Assembly (NCBI GenBank): GCA_018826895.1
Contig: JAHJYA010000006.1
Location: forward strand, 1-32,818
Source of the DNA: Gammaproteobacteria bacterium
GTDB taxonomy: Bacteria; Pseudomonadota; Gammaproteobacteria; Pseudomonadales; Pseudomonadaceae
Direction of reading: 5' to 3'
Length of the DNA: 32,818 nt
This document shows, piece after piece, positions 1-7,000 of the stretch. How positions within the stretch are numbered: position 1 is the stretch's first letter; each line of letters begins with the position of its first letter. The notes under the pieces are model-generated. The model worked only from the letters and a program-made list of their open reading frames with translations. It did not search any database and was not told the origin of the DNA. A program made the translations under genes and the position numbers.

Positions 1-4
1 CGCG

Positions 5-116
5 TTGCCGCGAAAAATCTCGCCAGGCTAGGCGGAGGACGCCGGTAATGGACTCGCCGTCCACGTTGTTCCCTTGCCAAGTCCTCCAACAACGCATGGC
101 GAGATTTTGCGCGCAA
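5..116. repeat. Long imperfect inverted repeat (hairpin-forming element)
   Basis: Positions 5-24 and 98-116 are near-perfect reverse complements (shared core AAAATCTCGCC against GGCGAGATTTT, with flanking GCG-rich bases). Inside them GGAGGAC (34-40) pairs with GTCCTCC (81-87). The region could therefore fold into a long interrupted hairpin. No open reading frame here looks real. It lies beyond the 3' end of adhP and next to a second inverted repeat. It may be a dispersed intergenic repeat, a terminator-like element or a structured RNA. The pairing is seen directly and the role is unknown. Confidence 0.55.
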
Positions 117-133
117 CCCGAAGGGCCGGGCCC

Positions 134-214
134 GTTTTAGCGCGATGCGGCGTTTCTCGATGGCTCATTTAGCCCACTAAACTTCGCATCTCGTGCCTTG
201 CTCCGCGCTAAAAC
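134..214. repeat. Second inverted repeat downstream of adhP
   Basis: GTTTTAGCGCG (134-144) is a perfect 11-base complement of CGCGCTAAAAC (204-214). The inner GATGCG (144-149) pairs with CGCATC (185-190), and TTTA/TAAA flank GCCCAC near 168-181. The element starts 18 bases after the first repeat and ends 45 bases before the adhP stop codon. It could act as a bidirectional transcription barrier for adhP, but no clear T-run follows on the minus strand. The function is inferred only. Confidence 0.5.
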
Positions 215-258
215 TGGCTCCGGCGCGGGCGCGAACGCGAACGAAATGGCAACAGACC

Positions 259-1281
259 CTAGAGCTGCATGACCACCCGCCCTTCGATCTGCCCGGCGCG
301 CATCTGGTCAAGGATGCTGTTGATGTTCTCCAGTTTGTCGGTGTGGTAGGTGGTCTTGACCAGGCCCTCGGCGGCGAAGTCCAGCGCCTCCTGCAGGTCG
401 GCGCGGGTGCCGACGATGGAGCCGGTGATGCTGATGGCCTTGAGCACCACGTCGAAGATCGGCGTGGGGAAATCACCCGGCGGCAGGCCGACCAGGGCCA
501 CGGTGCCATGCCGGCGAGCCATGCCGATGGCCTGGCCGAACGCGCTGTTGGACACTGCGGTGACCAGCACGCCATGGGCGCCGCCGATGTCGCGTTGGAT
601 TACCTCGACCGGGTTTTCCTTCAGGGCGTTGATGGTCAGGCTGGCGCCGAGCTTTTTCGCCAGGGCCAGTTTGCTGTCATCGACGTCGATGGCCGCCACG
701 TGCAGGCCCATGGCCTTGGCATATTGCACCGCGACATGGCCCAGCCCGCCGATGCCGGAGATCGCCACCCACTGGCCGGGGCGCGCGCCTGTGACTTTCA
801 GGCCTTTGTAGACGGTGACGCCTGCGCAGAGAATCGGCGCAATCTCGGCAAATTCGATATTTTTCGGCAGAATACCGACGAAGTTCGGATCAGCCAGCAC
901 GTATTCGGCGTAGCCGCCGTTGATCGAGTAGCCGGTGTTCTGCTGATCTGCGCAGAGGGTTTCCCAGCCGGTCAGGCAGTGCTCGCAGCAACCGCAGGCG
1001 CTGTACAGCCAGGGCACTCCGACGCGGTCGCCTTCCTTGACGCGGGTGACCCCGGCGCCGACTGCGGCGACATAGCCGACACCTTCATGACCGGGAATGA
1101 ACGGCAGGCTCGGTTTGACCGGCCAGTCGCCTTCGGCGGCGTGCAGATCGGTGTGGCACACGCCGCTGGCTTCGATCTTCACCAGAATCTGGCCGTGACC
1201 GGGCAGCGGTACTTTGACTTCCTCGATGCGCAACGGTTGGCCAAAGGCATGAACGACGGCGGCTTTCATGGTCCGGTGCAT
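259..1281 (-). CDS. adhP: Zinc-dependent alcohol dehydrogenase AdhP
   Basis: A 340-residue medium-chain zinc alcohol dehydrogenase, a family that oxidises primary alcohols (or reduces aldehydes) with NAD in the cytoplasm. The catalytic-zinc region is visible as GVCHTDLH and [12 protein letters not shown]. The structural-zinc cysteines are in [15 protein letters not shown]. The nucleotide-binding glycine motif GIGGLGH is followed by an acidic AIDVDD stretch, which suits NAD rather than NADP. Length matches AdhP of E. coli and Pseudomonas. The first ATG (1281) is preferred over a second four codons later because GAGG lies 8 bases upstream of it. The gene is divergent from purE and stands alone, with two inverted repeats downstream. 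Family assignment is firm; the physiological substrate is not shown by sequence. Confidence 0.93.
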   Translation of the reverse strand: MHRTMKAAVVHAFGQPLRIEEVKVPLPGHGQILVKIEASGVCHTDLHAAEGDWPVKPSLPFIPGHEGVGYVAAVGAGVTRVKEGDRVGVPWLYSACGCCEHCLTGWETLCADQQNTGYSINGGYAEYVLADPNFVGILPKNIEFAEIAPILCAGVTVYKGLKVTGARPGQWVAISGIGGLGHVAVQYAKAMGLHVAAIDVDDSKLALAKKLGASLTINALKENPVEVIQRDIGGAHGVLVTAVSNSAFGQAIGMARRHGTVALVGLPPGDFPTPIFDVVLKAISITGSIVGTRADLQEALDFAAEGLVKTTYHTDKLENINSILDQMRAGQIEGRVVMQL

Positions 1282-1445
1282 GGGGTGATCCTCGTAGTGG
1301 ATGAACAGACACTGTGCGCTTATGGGCGCAGCAGGTGTTGCCTTGGATCAAGCCCGGGCCGCTCTACGACGAATGCTGGACGAACGGTGCAGGGGGCTGC
1401 GCGTCTTGCGTGGCTTTACGGTATACTGCGCGGCCTTTTTCGCAC

Positions 1446-1485
1446 ACAAGCCACGCCGGTCATCCCGCGTGGCTTGTTGGTTTTT
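1446..1485 (+). terminator. Stem-loop with T-run in the purE leader (terminator or attenuator)
   Basis: ACAAGCCACGC (1446-1456) pairs perfectly with GCGTGGCTTGT (1467-1477) around a 10-base loop, followed by TGG and five T (1481-1485). This has the form of an intrinsic terminator pointing into purE, 59 bases before its start codon. A TATACT hexamer (1422-1427) just upstream is a possible -10 element followed by a GC-rich discriminator, but no good -35 was found at normal spacing. The structure could stop read-through or attenuate purEK. The stem is certain, the role inferred. Confidence 0.55.
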
Positions 1486-1544
1486 GCCGCGCCCGCAGGC
1501 GCACGATCGAGATGGCGCCCTGCGCCCCACAGAGAGGCACGACG

Positions 1545-2033
1545 ATGAGCGTACTGGTTGGCGTGATCATGGGCTCCAAGTCCGATTGGTCCACCCTGAG
1601 TCACACCGCGGAGATGCTCGACAAGCTCGGCATCCCCCACGAGGTCAAGGTGGTGTCGGCGCACCGTACCCCGGACCTGCTCTTTCAGTATGCCGAAGAG
1701 GCCGAAGGCCGCGGCATTCAGGTGATCATCGCGGGTGCCGGTGGTGCCGCGCACCTGCCGGGCATGTGCGCCGCCAAGACCCACCTGCCGGTGCTCGGCG
1801 TGCCGGTGCAGTCGTCCATGCTCTCGGGCGTCGACTCGCTGCTGTCGATTGTGCAGATGCCGGCCGGTATTCCGGTCGCCACCCTGGCCATCGGCAAGGC
1901 CGGCGCGATCAACGCAGCCCTGCTGGCCGCCAGTATCCTCGGCCACCAGCACCCGCAGTTTCATGCCGCGCTCAAGCAGTTCCGCCAGGAGCAGACCGAG
2001 ACCGTGCTGGACAACCCGGACCCGCGCGGCTGA
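1545..2033 (+). CDS. purE: N5-carboxyaminoimidazole ribonucleotide mutase PurE
   Basis: A 162-residue class I PurE, which moves the carboxyl group of N5-CAIR to carbon 4 to give CAIR in de novo purine synthesis, in the cytoplasm. Family signatures are the N-terminal MGSKSDW (phosphate binding), SAHRTP with its conserved histidine, and [12 protein letters not shown]. Length is typical. The ATG at 1545 is chosen because it begins the conserved [15 protein letters not shown] start and has AGAGAGG just upstream; longer in-frame extensions run into the leader stem-loop. purK follows after 43 bases, the standard purEK order, so the two products carry out consecutive steps. Very secure. Confidence 0.97.
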   Translation: MSVLVGVIMGSKSDWSTLSHTAEMLDKLGIPHEVKVVSAHRTPDLLFQYAEEAEGRGIQVIIAGAGGAAHLPGMCAAKTHLPVLGVPVQSSMLSGVDSLLSIVQMPAGIPVATLAIGKAGAINAALLAASILGHQHPQFHAALKQFRQEQTETVLDNPDPRG

Positions 2034-2076
2034 GCACCCTCGCCGCAGCCCCCGTGCATCAGGAGCAGATCGACCC

Positions 2077-3153
2077 ATGAAAATCGGTGTAATCGGTGGC
2101 GGCCAACTGGGCCGCATGCTGGCCCTGGCGGGTACTCCGCTGGGCATGGACTTCGCCTTTCTCGACCCGGCGCCGGATGCTTGCGCCCAGGCGTTGGGTG
2201 AGCATATCCGCGCTGATTACGGCGACCAGGCGCACCTGCGCCAACTGGCTGATGAAGTCGACCTGGTGACCTTCGAGTTCGAGAGCGTACCGGCCGAGAC
2301 GGTGGCGTTCCTCTCGCAGTTCGTGCCGGTCTATCCGTCGGCCGAAGCCCTGCGCATCGCCCGTGACCGCTGGTTCGAGAAGTCGATGTTCAAGGCCCTG
2401 GGCATTCCCACGCCGGAATTCGCTGACATCCAGTCCCAGGCCGACCTGGACGCTGCGGTGGCCAGCATCGGCCTGCCGGCGGTGATGAAGACCCGCACCC
2501 TGGGCTATGACGGCAAGGGCCAGAAGGTCCTGCGCAAGCTCGAAGACGTGACCGGCGCCTTCGCCGAGCTGGGCAGTGTGCCCTGCATTCTTGAAGGTTT
2601 CGTGCCCTTTAGTGGTGAAGTGTCGCTGATCGCCGTGCGCGGTCGCGACGGCGAAACGCGCTTCTACCCGCTGGTGCACAACACCCACGACAGCGGCATT
2701 CTCAGCCTGTCCGTAGCAAGCACCGCGCACCCGCTGCAGGGCCTGGCCGAAGACTACGTTGGCCGGGTGCTGCGCGAACTCGATTATGTCGGCGTGCTGG
2801 CGTTCGAGTTTTTCGAGGTCGACGGTGGCCTCAAGGCCAACGAGATCGCACCGCGGGTGCACAACTCCGGGCACTGGACCATCGAAGGCGCGGTCTGCAG
2901 TCAGTTCGATAACCACCTGCGTGCCATCGCCGGCTTGCCGCTGGGCTCCACGGCCAAGGTGGGCGAGAGCGCCATGCTCAACTTCATCGGTAGCGTGCCT
3001 GAGGTGGGCCAGGTGGTGGCCATCGAGGATTGCTACCTGCACCACTACGGCAAGGCCTTCAAGGCTGGACGCAAGGTCGGCCACGCCACTCTGCGCTGTG
3101 CGGACCGGGCAACCTTGGACAGCCGTATCGCGGCCGTACAGGCGCTGATCTAG
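2077..3153 (+). CDS. purK: N5-carboxyaminoimidazole ribonucleotide synthetase PurK
   Basis: A 358-residue ATP-grasp enzyme that carboxylates AIR with bicarbonate and ATP to give N5-CAIR, the substrate of PurE. The N-terminal GGGQLGRM motif, the ATP-grasp loop region YDGKGQ, and the metal/ATP-binding FEFFEVDGGLKANEIAPR followed by VHNSGHWTIEGA are all present in family order. The ATG at 2077 starts the conserved MKIGVIGGGQLGRML and has AGGAG 11 bases upstream; the longer frame through purE is not coding. It ends with TAG at 3151. Almost certainly cotranscribed with purE. No defect is seen. Confidence 0.97.
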   Translation: MKIGVIGGGQLGRMLALAGTPLGMDFAFLDPAPDACAQALGEHIRADYGDQAHLRQLADEVDLVTFEFESVPAETVAFLSQFVPVYPSAEALRIARDRWFEKSMFKALGIPTPEFADIQSQADLDAAVASIGLPAVMKTRTLGYDGKGQKVLRKLEDVTGAFAELGSVPCILEGFVPFSGEVSLIAVRGRDGETRFYPLVHNTHDSGILSLSVASTAHPLQGLAEDYVGRVLRELDYVGVLAFEFFEVDGGLKANEIAPRVHNSGHWTIEGAVCSQFDNHLRAIAGLPLGSTAKVGESAMLNFIGSVPEVGQVVAIEDCYLHHYGKAFKAGRKVGHATLRCADRATLDSRIAAVQALI

Positions 3154-3272
3154 CTTTTGTGCGCGCTGCGGGTAGTTCTTGTGGCTTGTTACAAAGTGGC
3201 AGCAGCGCTTAGATCGGCGGGACGAATTGCGACTACGCTCTAGGGTATAGGCCATCACAAGAGCCTGCTGCC

Positions 3273-4037
3273 ATGAGTCCCCTGTTTGCTCTGCCGCTGT
3301 TGCTGGTCGCCGCCTGGGCCAATGGCGAAACTATTCTGCGTGCCGATTACCGTGATCGGCCGCCGGAAATGCAAAGCGTCGACGGCACTCCCGTTGGTCC
3401 ACTGATCGATATTCTCAACCAGGCCGCCCGGCATGTTGGCGCTCGCGTCGAATGGCGCCATGCGCCCTTTATCCGCAGCATTGAAGACCTCAAGAGCGGG
3501 CGCATCGACCTGGTGCCGCGGGTTCTCGATACGGCAGAGCGGCATGCCTATATCCACTACTTGCCGAGCATCGGTGTGCAACAGCTGTCCGTGCGCTTTA
3601 TCGTGCCGCCGGGGCAAGAGCAGCGTATTCGTGACTATGCCGATCTGCAGGGTCTGACCATCGGTACCAAGCGGGGTACTGCTTACTTCGAGCCGTTCGA
3701 CAGCGATGGGCTGCTCAGCAAGGTCGTCGTGACCGACGATTACCTGCTCGCTGGGATGTTCCGCGCCGGTCGCCTGGATGTGATGGCCGTGCTCGACATA
3801 CCTGCGATAGAGGTGCAATTCAAAGCCCTTGGCTTCGACGACTATCGCTATGCATTCTATCGGCATGAACAGTCGATCCTCAATTACTACGGCGCCTCCC
3901 TGACGCTGTACCAAGGCGAGCGCGGCCTGCTCTACGAGCGCCTGGGGCAAGAGCTGGCGCGTATGCGCGACAGTGGCGAAATCGCGGCCATCTACCGCCA
4001 GCATGAGCTGCCAGCCCCTGTGCCCACGGTACCTTGA
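3273..4037 (+). CDS. Exported family-3 solute-binding-type protein
   Basis: A 254-residue protein with an N-terminal signal peptide (hydrophobic MSPLFALPLLLVAAWANG, probable cleavage near Gly18). The mature part resembles the bacterial extracellular solute-binding family 3 (amino-acid ABC-transporter binding proteins): an early beta strand ILRADYRDRPP, then GPLIDILNQAARHVGARVEW, DLVPRVLDTAERHAYI, and LQGLTIGTKRGTAYF. No permease or ATPase gene is adjacent, so it may be an orphan periplasmic sensor-like protein, as is common in Pseudomonas, rather than a transporter part. The gene starts 119 bases after purK and probably has its own promoter. The ligand cannot be told. Confidence 0.75.
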   Translation: MSPLFALPLLLVAAWANGETILRADYRDRPPEMQSVDGTPVGPLIDILNQAARHVGARVEWRHAPFIRSIEDLKSGRIDLVPRVLDTAERHAYIHYLPSIGVQQLSVRFIVPPGQEQRIRDYADLQGLTIGTKRGTAYFEPFDSDGLLSKVVVTDDYLLAGMFRAGRLDVMAVLDIPAIEVQFKALGFDDYRYAFYRHEQSILNYYGASLTLYQGERGLLYERLGQELARMRDSGEIAAIYRQHELPAPVPTVP

Positions 4038-4160
4038 AGGCTGTCACCGGCACGGCTTGTTACAGCCCACCGAATATCCCAGGCGAACCCTTGGGCACTT
4101 TGCCAGTCCGATAAACCAGGCGTTTTTGCCTGTCCCATTCGTACGCAAGGAGTCATACCC

Positions 4161-4409
4161 ATGGGCATTATCGGAACTATCTTCATCGGCCTGATCGTCG
4201 GCCTGCTGGCGCGCTTTCTCAAACCCGGCGATGACAGCATGGGCTGGATCATGACCATCCTGCTCGGTATCGGCGGCTCCATTGCGGCCACCTACGGCGG
4301 CCAGGCGTTGGGTATCTACGAGGCCGGCGAAGCCGCCGGTTTTATCGGCGCAGTAATCGGCGCCATCGTCCTGCTGGTACTCTATGGCCTGATCGCCAAA
4401 AAGGCCTGA
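4161..4409 (+). CDS. GlsB/YeaQ/YmgE-family stress-response membrane protein
   Basis: An 82-residue, almost wholly hydrophobic, glycine-rich protein with three predicted membrane segments (about residues 1-20, 29-47 and 58-78). The family pattern is IIGTIFIGLIVGLLARFLKPG at the start and a closing GAVIGAIVLLVLYGLIAKK. The family (transglycosylase-associated protein, DUF superfamily GlsB/YeaQ/YmgE) is found in the inner membrane and linked to general stress; its biochemical role is not established. A clear AAGGAG lies 10 bases before the ATG. A stem-loop follows 10 bases after the stop. It stands alone as a transcription unit by spacing. Confidence 0.87.
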   Translation: MGIIGTIFIGLIVGLLARFLKPGDDSMGWIMTILLGIGGSIAATYGGQALGIYEAGEAAGFIGAVIGAIVLLVLYGLIAKKA

Positions 4410-4418
4410 TCCGTCAGG

Positions 4419-4443
4419 GGCGAGGTGCACACCGCACCTCGCC
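4419..4443. terminator. Perfect 10-bp stem-loop after the GlsB-type gene
   Basis: GGCGAGGTGC (4419-4428) pairs perfectly with GCACCTCGCC (4434-4443) around a 5-base loop. There is no immediate T-run; the nearest T-rich stretch on the plus strand (TTTTTCTTCT) is at 4461-4470, 17 bases downstream. It probably marks the end of the upstream transcript, but may be only a 3'-stabilising hairpin. Confidence 0.5.
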
Positions 4444-4484
4444 GCGCGTATCGGCCTGCCTTTTTCTTCTCTGCGAGTGTGCCG

Positions 4485-5018
4485 ATGCGTTACTGGTTGT
4501 TGTCCCTGTGCTTGCTGTGCGGCCTGGCCCGCGCCGAATTACCTGAAACCGACTGGCTCGAACTGATGCCCGAAGAGGACCGCCAGGCCCTCGAAGCCAT
4601 GCCGGAAATCCGCCACGACACCCCCGAGCAGGACAGCGGCTTCTACTCTCCCGGCGGCCTGCGCCAGCAAGATGCCGATTTGCCAGCGGTGATGTATTCG
4701 AGCAAGACCGTCCCCGGGCTGGATGGCAAACAACTGCGCCTGGGCGGATACCCGGTGCCGCTGGAGACCGACAACAGCGGCCGCAGTACGCTGTTCTTTC
4801 TGGTGCCCTATCCCGGCGCCTGCATCCACGTCCCACCACCGCCGCCGAATCAGCTCGTGCTGGTGCGCTACCCCAAGGGCCTGGCCATCGATGACATTTA
4901 CACGCCGCTGTGGGTCAGTGGTCAGCTTAAGGTCGAGCCCGTGAGCAACGACCTGGCCGACGCCGCCTATGCGCTGGATGCCGCCGAGGTACGTGTGGTG
5001 ACCGAGGACGATCTCTGA
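4485..5018 (+). CDS. Exported DUF3299-family protein
   Basis: A 177-residue protein with a signal peptide (MRYWLLSLCLLCGLARA, cleavage likely after Ala17). The distinctive PYPGACIHVPPPPPNQ (residues 108-123) with its cysteine and proline run is the hallmark of the DUF3299 family, periplasmic proteins of unknown function in gammaproteobacteria. The start at 4485 is chosen over an in-frame ATG at 4425 because it begins a proper signal peptide; the upstream extension overlaps the terminator hairpin. The next gene, another exported protein, follows after 35 bases, so the pair is probably cotranscribed. A role in metal handling or cell-envelope assembly has been guessed for such families, but nothing here shows it. 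Confidence 0.8.
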   Translation: MRYWLLSLCLLCGLARAELPETDWLELMPEEDRQALEAMPEIRHDTPEQDSGFYSPGGLRQQDADLPAVMYSSKTVPGLDGKQLRLGGYPVPLETDNSGRSTLFFLVPYPGACIHVPPPPPNQLVLVRYPKGLAIDDIYTPLWVSGQLKVEPVSNDLADAAYALDAAEVRVVTEDDL

Positions 5019-5053
5019 GTCGCCGTTAGCCTGTTTACCCTGGAGCCTTCGCC

Positions 5054-5524
5054 GTGAGCAAAACTCTGACCGCCCTGCTGCTCTGCCTGCTGGCCAGCAG
5101 CGCTTTGGCTCTGGAACCAGGCGAACGTCTGGCACCCTGGACCCTGCTTGACCAGCACGATCAGCCCTACACCCTGGACAACCAATTACAGGTCCTGCTG
5201 GTGGCCCGCGACATGGACGGCGCCAAACTGCTCGACGCCGCCCTGCAAGGCAAACCCAAGGGCTACCTGGAACAACGTCAGGCCATCTTTCTCGCCGACA
5301 TCAGCCGCATGCCGAGCCTCATCGGCAAACTCTTCGCCCTCCCGAAAATGCGCGACTACAACTACCGCGTCCTGCTCGACCGCGATGCGCGGGTAGTGCC
5401 GGGTTATGCGGTGGGTGAGGGGGAAGTGGTGTGGCTGGAACTCCGTGATGGTGCCTTGGTGCAGCAGCGTCATTTCCATGATGCCGCTGCGTTGTCAGAC
5501 GCGCTGGAAGCGTTGGGGCGGTAG
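5054..5524 (+). CDS. Exported thioredoxin-fold-like protein of unknown function
   Basis: A 156-residue protein starting with GTG, with a clear signal peptide (MSKTLTALLLCLLASSALA, cut before LEPG). The mature chain reads like a thioredoxin/peroxiredoxin-type fold: LAPWTLLDQHDQPYTL, then a strand VLLVARDMDGAKLL, and later YRVLLDRDARVVPGYAVGEGEVVWLEL. It lacks any CxxC motif, so it is unlikely to be a redox enzyme. GGAG lies about 9 bases before the GTG. It follows the DUF3299 gene by 35 bases. Its stop codon (5522-5524) touches the edge of the decayed vgrG copy on the other strand, so its last few residues lie at an old recombination junction. Confidence 0.75.
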   Translation: MSKTLTALLLCLLASSALALEPGERLAPWTLLDQHDQPYTLDNQLQVLLVARDMDGAKLLDAALQGKPKGYLEQRQAIFLADISRMPSLIGKLFALPKMRDYNYRVLLDRDARVVPGYAVGEGEVVWLELRDGALVQQRHFHDAAALSDALEALGR

Positions 5525-6027
5525 GCGGTGAGCGTGCCGGGGTTGTCGAAGGCGCTCTGGTCATCGCCGAAGACCAGCACATGGCCCTGCTCGCTGTGCT
5601 GTAAGTGGTAGTGAATGCCTTCTTCCTCGCACAGACGCTGGACGAAGTGCAGGTCATTCTCGTCGTACCGCACGCAGTAATCGCGCGTAGGGTAAACCGT
5701 GGGGCCAAGGAGGAACTGGTAGCCGCCCTGGACGATGCAGTGTTCTTCCAGCCTCTGAGCGATGATCTGGGGCACCGTCAGGTACTGGAAGATGCACTGA
5801 TTAGTCCGTAGGCCCGGTAGCTCAACTGCGGCACGATGCTGAGTGTGTCGCGGGTCGGCGCTTGCCGGACTCGCCTTGGGCGACCTAGAAGATCAGGCCA
5901 TGAATACTCAGCCCCGCGGGACTGAGGCGAGAAAAGCCGGCTGATGCAGCAGGCTTTGCAGGTCGAGGTCGGGGCGCTCGCTGACCAGTTCCAGCTCGAA
6001 GCAGGAGGGTTGGCTTATGGCGTTACA
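5521..6027 (-). pseudogene. Decayed N-terminal fragment of vgrG
   Basis: Read on the minus strand this matches the intact vgrG at 9760-11808 over about residues 30-198, for example GGYQFLLGPTVYP, LHFVQRLCEEEGIHYH and HSEQGHVLVFGDDQSAF. It is not functional: the codon for Gln76 (IFQ in the intact copy) has become TAG (5885-5887). One base is missing near 5801-5815 and another just after 5856 compared with the intact gene. Both the first ~29 codons and everything after about residue 198 (gp27/gp5 core, needle and DUF2345 parts) are absent. The left edge coincides with the stop codon of the preceding plus-strand gene. It is a relic of an earlier vgrG-effector module or of a recombination event. 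Confidence 0.9.
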
Positions 6028-6133
6028 CTTGGCATCAGATGACTCCAAGTGTGTTGTGGGTTAATTGTTAAAGATCAGGATTAATAATGTTTTTTGAAAA
6101 TAGATCTGTGTGTCTAAATAGTCATATGGTTGC

Positions 6134-7000
6134 TCAGTTTTTGCCAGTGGTACCCTTAAAATTTAGATAATTATCTTCAAAGTAATTTTCGGTTATTGGT
6201 TTTTCTAACTCACTGCCTACTCCTTTGTTTTTTAGAATCTCACTCCCTGTTTTTGACTCAAAGTCATAACTAGCCGAGAAAACTTCTGTTGGTGATATTT
6301 TGATCGCGTGATAAGTGCAGCAACCGTCTCTTGATATTGATATTATAATCTTTTCGCTATGAAATATTTTGGGGCTTACTAAACGGCTTATCTCGTCTGA
6401 TGATATTTTGAATTTTCTGTTTTGGGCGTCGTAGTCAAAATAAATAAACGAACTATTTCCTCCCGCTTCGATTTCAAGAATTCGCATGTCAGGATAGCCG
6501 TCAAAGGTAAAGTCTTCAAAAATTATTAATGTCGACTTCTCTAGAGTGGAGATTTCTATGGTTTGGCTGGTGCCATCTATGAAAGTGATAGATAGAGTTT
6601 TGTTTTCATTACCTTTGTCTGATACATCGATTTTTTTAATTATATTTTCGTATGATTTGCTTAAAGCTTTAGAGTGAATGTTATGGCTTTTACCATTGAG
6701 CGCCCATGTCCCGCTAATGGTCCCTTCATTTATAGCTGCATTTATATGCGCAGTGCCATTAGTGGTTTCTTCTATCAGAAGCAGCTTTGAATCAGAAAGA
6801 CTCCCGCTTAGGGTGATCGGTGAGTTGTATTTAGTGTAGAAATAATTTCCAAGCACTTTGCCATTTGTGGTGCTTAAAGTCATGAATATGTTTTGCTTTC
6901 CAAGTTTCCCGCTATAGGCAATTGTTTCATTTATTTCTGGAGTTACTGCTAAGCAGCTGAGCGGGAAAATAAGCGCCAGCAGGAAAATATTATTTTTCAT
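6134..7000 (-). CDS. XAC2610-like periplasmic immunity protein for the GH19 effector
   Basis: A 288-residue exported protein: Lys-containing hydrophobic leader MKNNIFLLALIFPLSCLA, probable cleavage before VTPE. The preceding residues do not give a good lipobox although a Cys is present. Residues 163-171 (DFTFDGYPD) form an aspartate-rich, calcium-loop-like motif followed by MRILEIEAGGNSSFIYFDYD and KFKIS, the pattern of XAC2610-related proteins. XAC2610 of Xanthomonas protects against the GH19-type peptidoglycan hydrolase XAC2609. Here the ATG overlaps the stop of the GH19 effector (ATGA), with GGAG 7 bases before it. Much more AT-rich than the surrounding genes. Role as periplasmic inhibitor is inferred from position, signal and family; a conserved CC pair is at 227-228. 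Confidence 0.75.
   Translation of the reverse strand: MKNNIFLLALIFPLSCLAVTPEINETIAYSGKLGKQNIFMTLSTTNGKVLGNYFYTKYNSPITLSGSLSDSKLLLIEETTNGTAHINAAINEGTISGTWALNGKSHNIHSKALSKSYENIIKKIDVSDKGNENKTLSITFIDGTSQTIEISTLEKSTLIIFEDFTFDGYPDMRILEIEAGGNSSFIYFDYDAQNRKFKISSDEISRLVSPKIFHSEKIIISISRDGCCTYHAIKISPTEVFSASYDFESKTGSEILKNKGVGSELEKPITENYFEDNYLNFKGTTGKN

Noticed and set aside
5..116. Integron attC-type recombination site
   Set aside because: The palindrome lacks paired core sites of the GTTRRRY/RYYYAAC form at its ends and no integrase or cassette array is nearby.
3154..3272. Terminator and promoter between purK and the solute-binding protein gene
   Set aside because: GCGCTGC (3163-3169) can pair with GCAGCGC (3202-3208) but over a 32-base loop with no T-run, and TTGCGA with TATAGG has only about 13 bases of spacing.
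4425..4484. Longer N-terminus for the DUF3299-type protein starting at 4425
   Set aside because: The added residues precede a proper signal peptide and overlap the stem-loop at 4419-4443; the start at 4485 is better.
5605..5811. Plus-strand 68-codon frame over the vgrG remnant
   Set aside because: It is the antisense of the VgrG-derived sequence; the minus-strand translation aligns with the intact VgrG.
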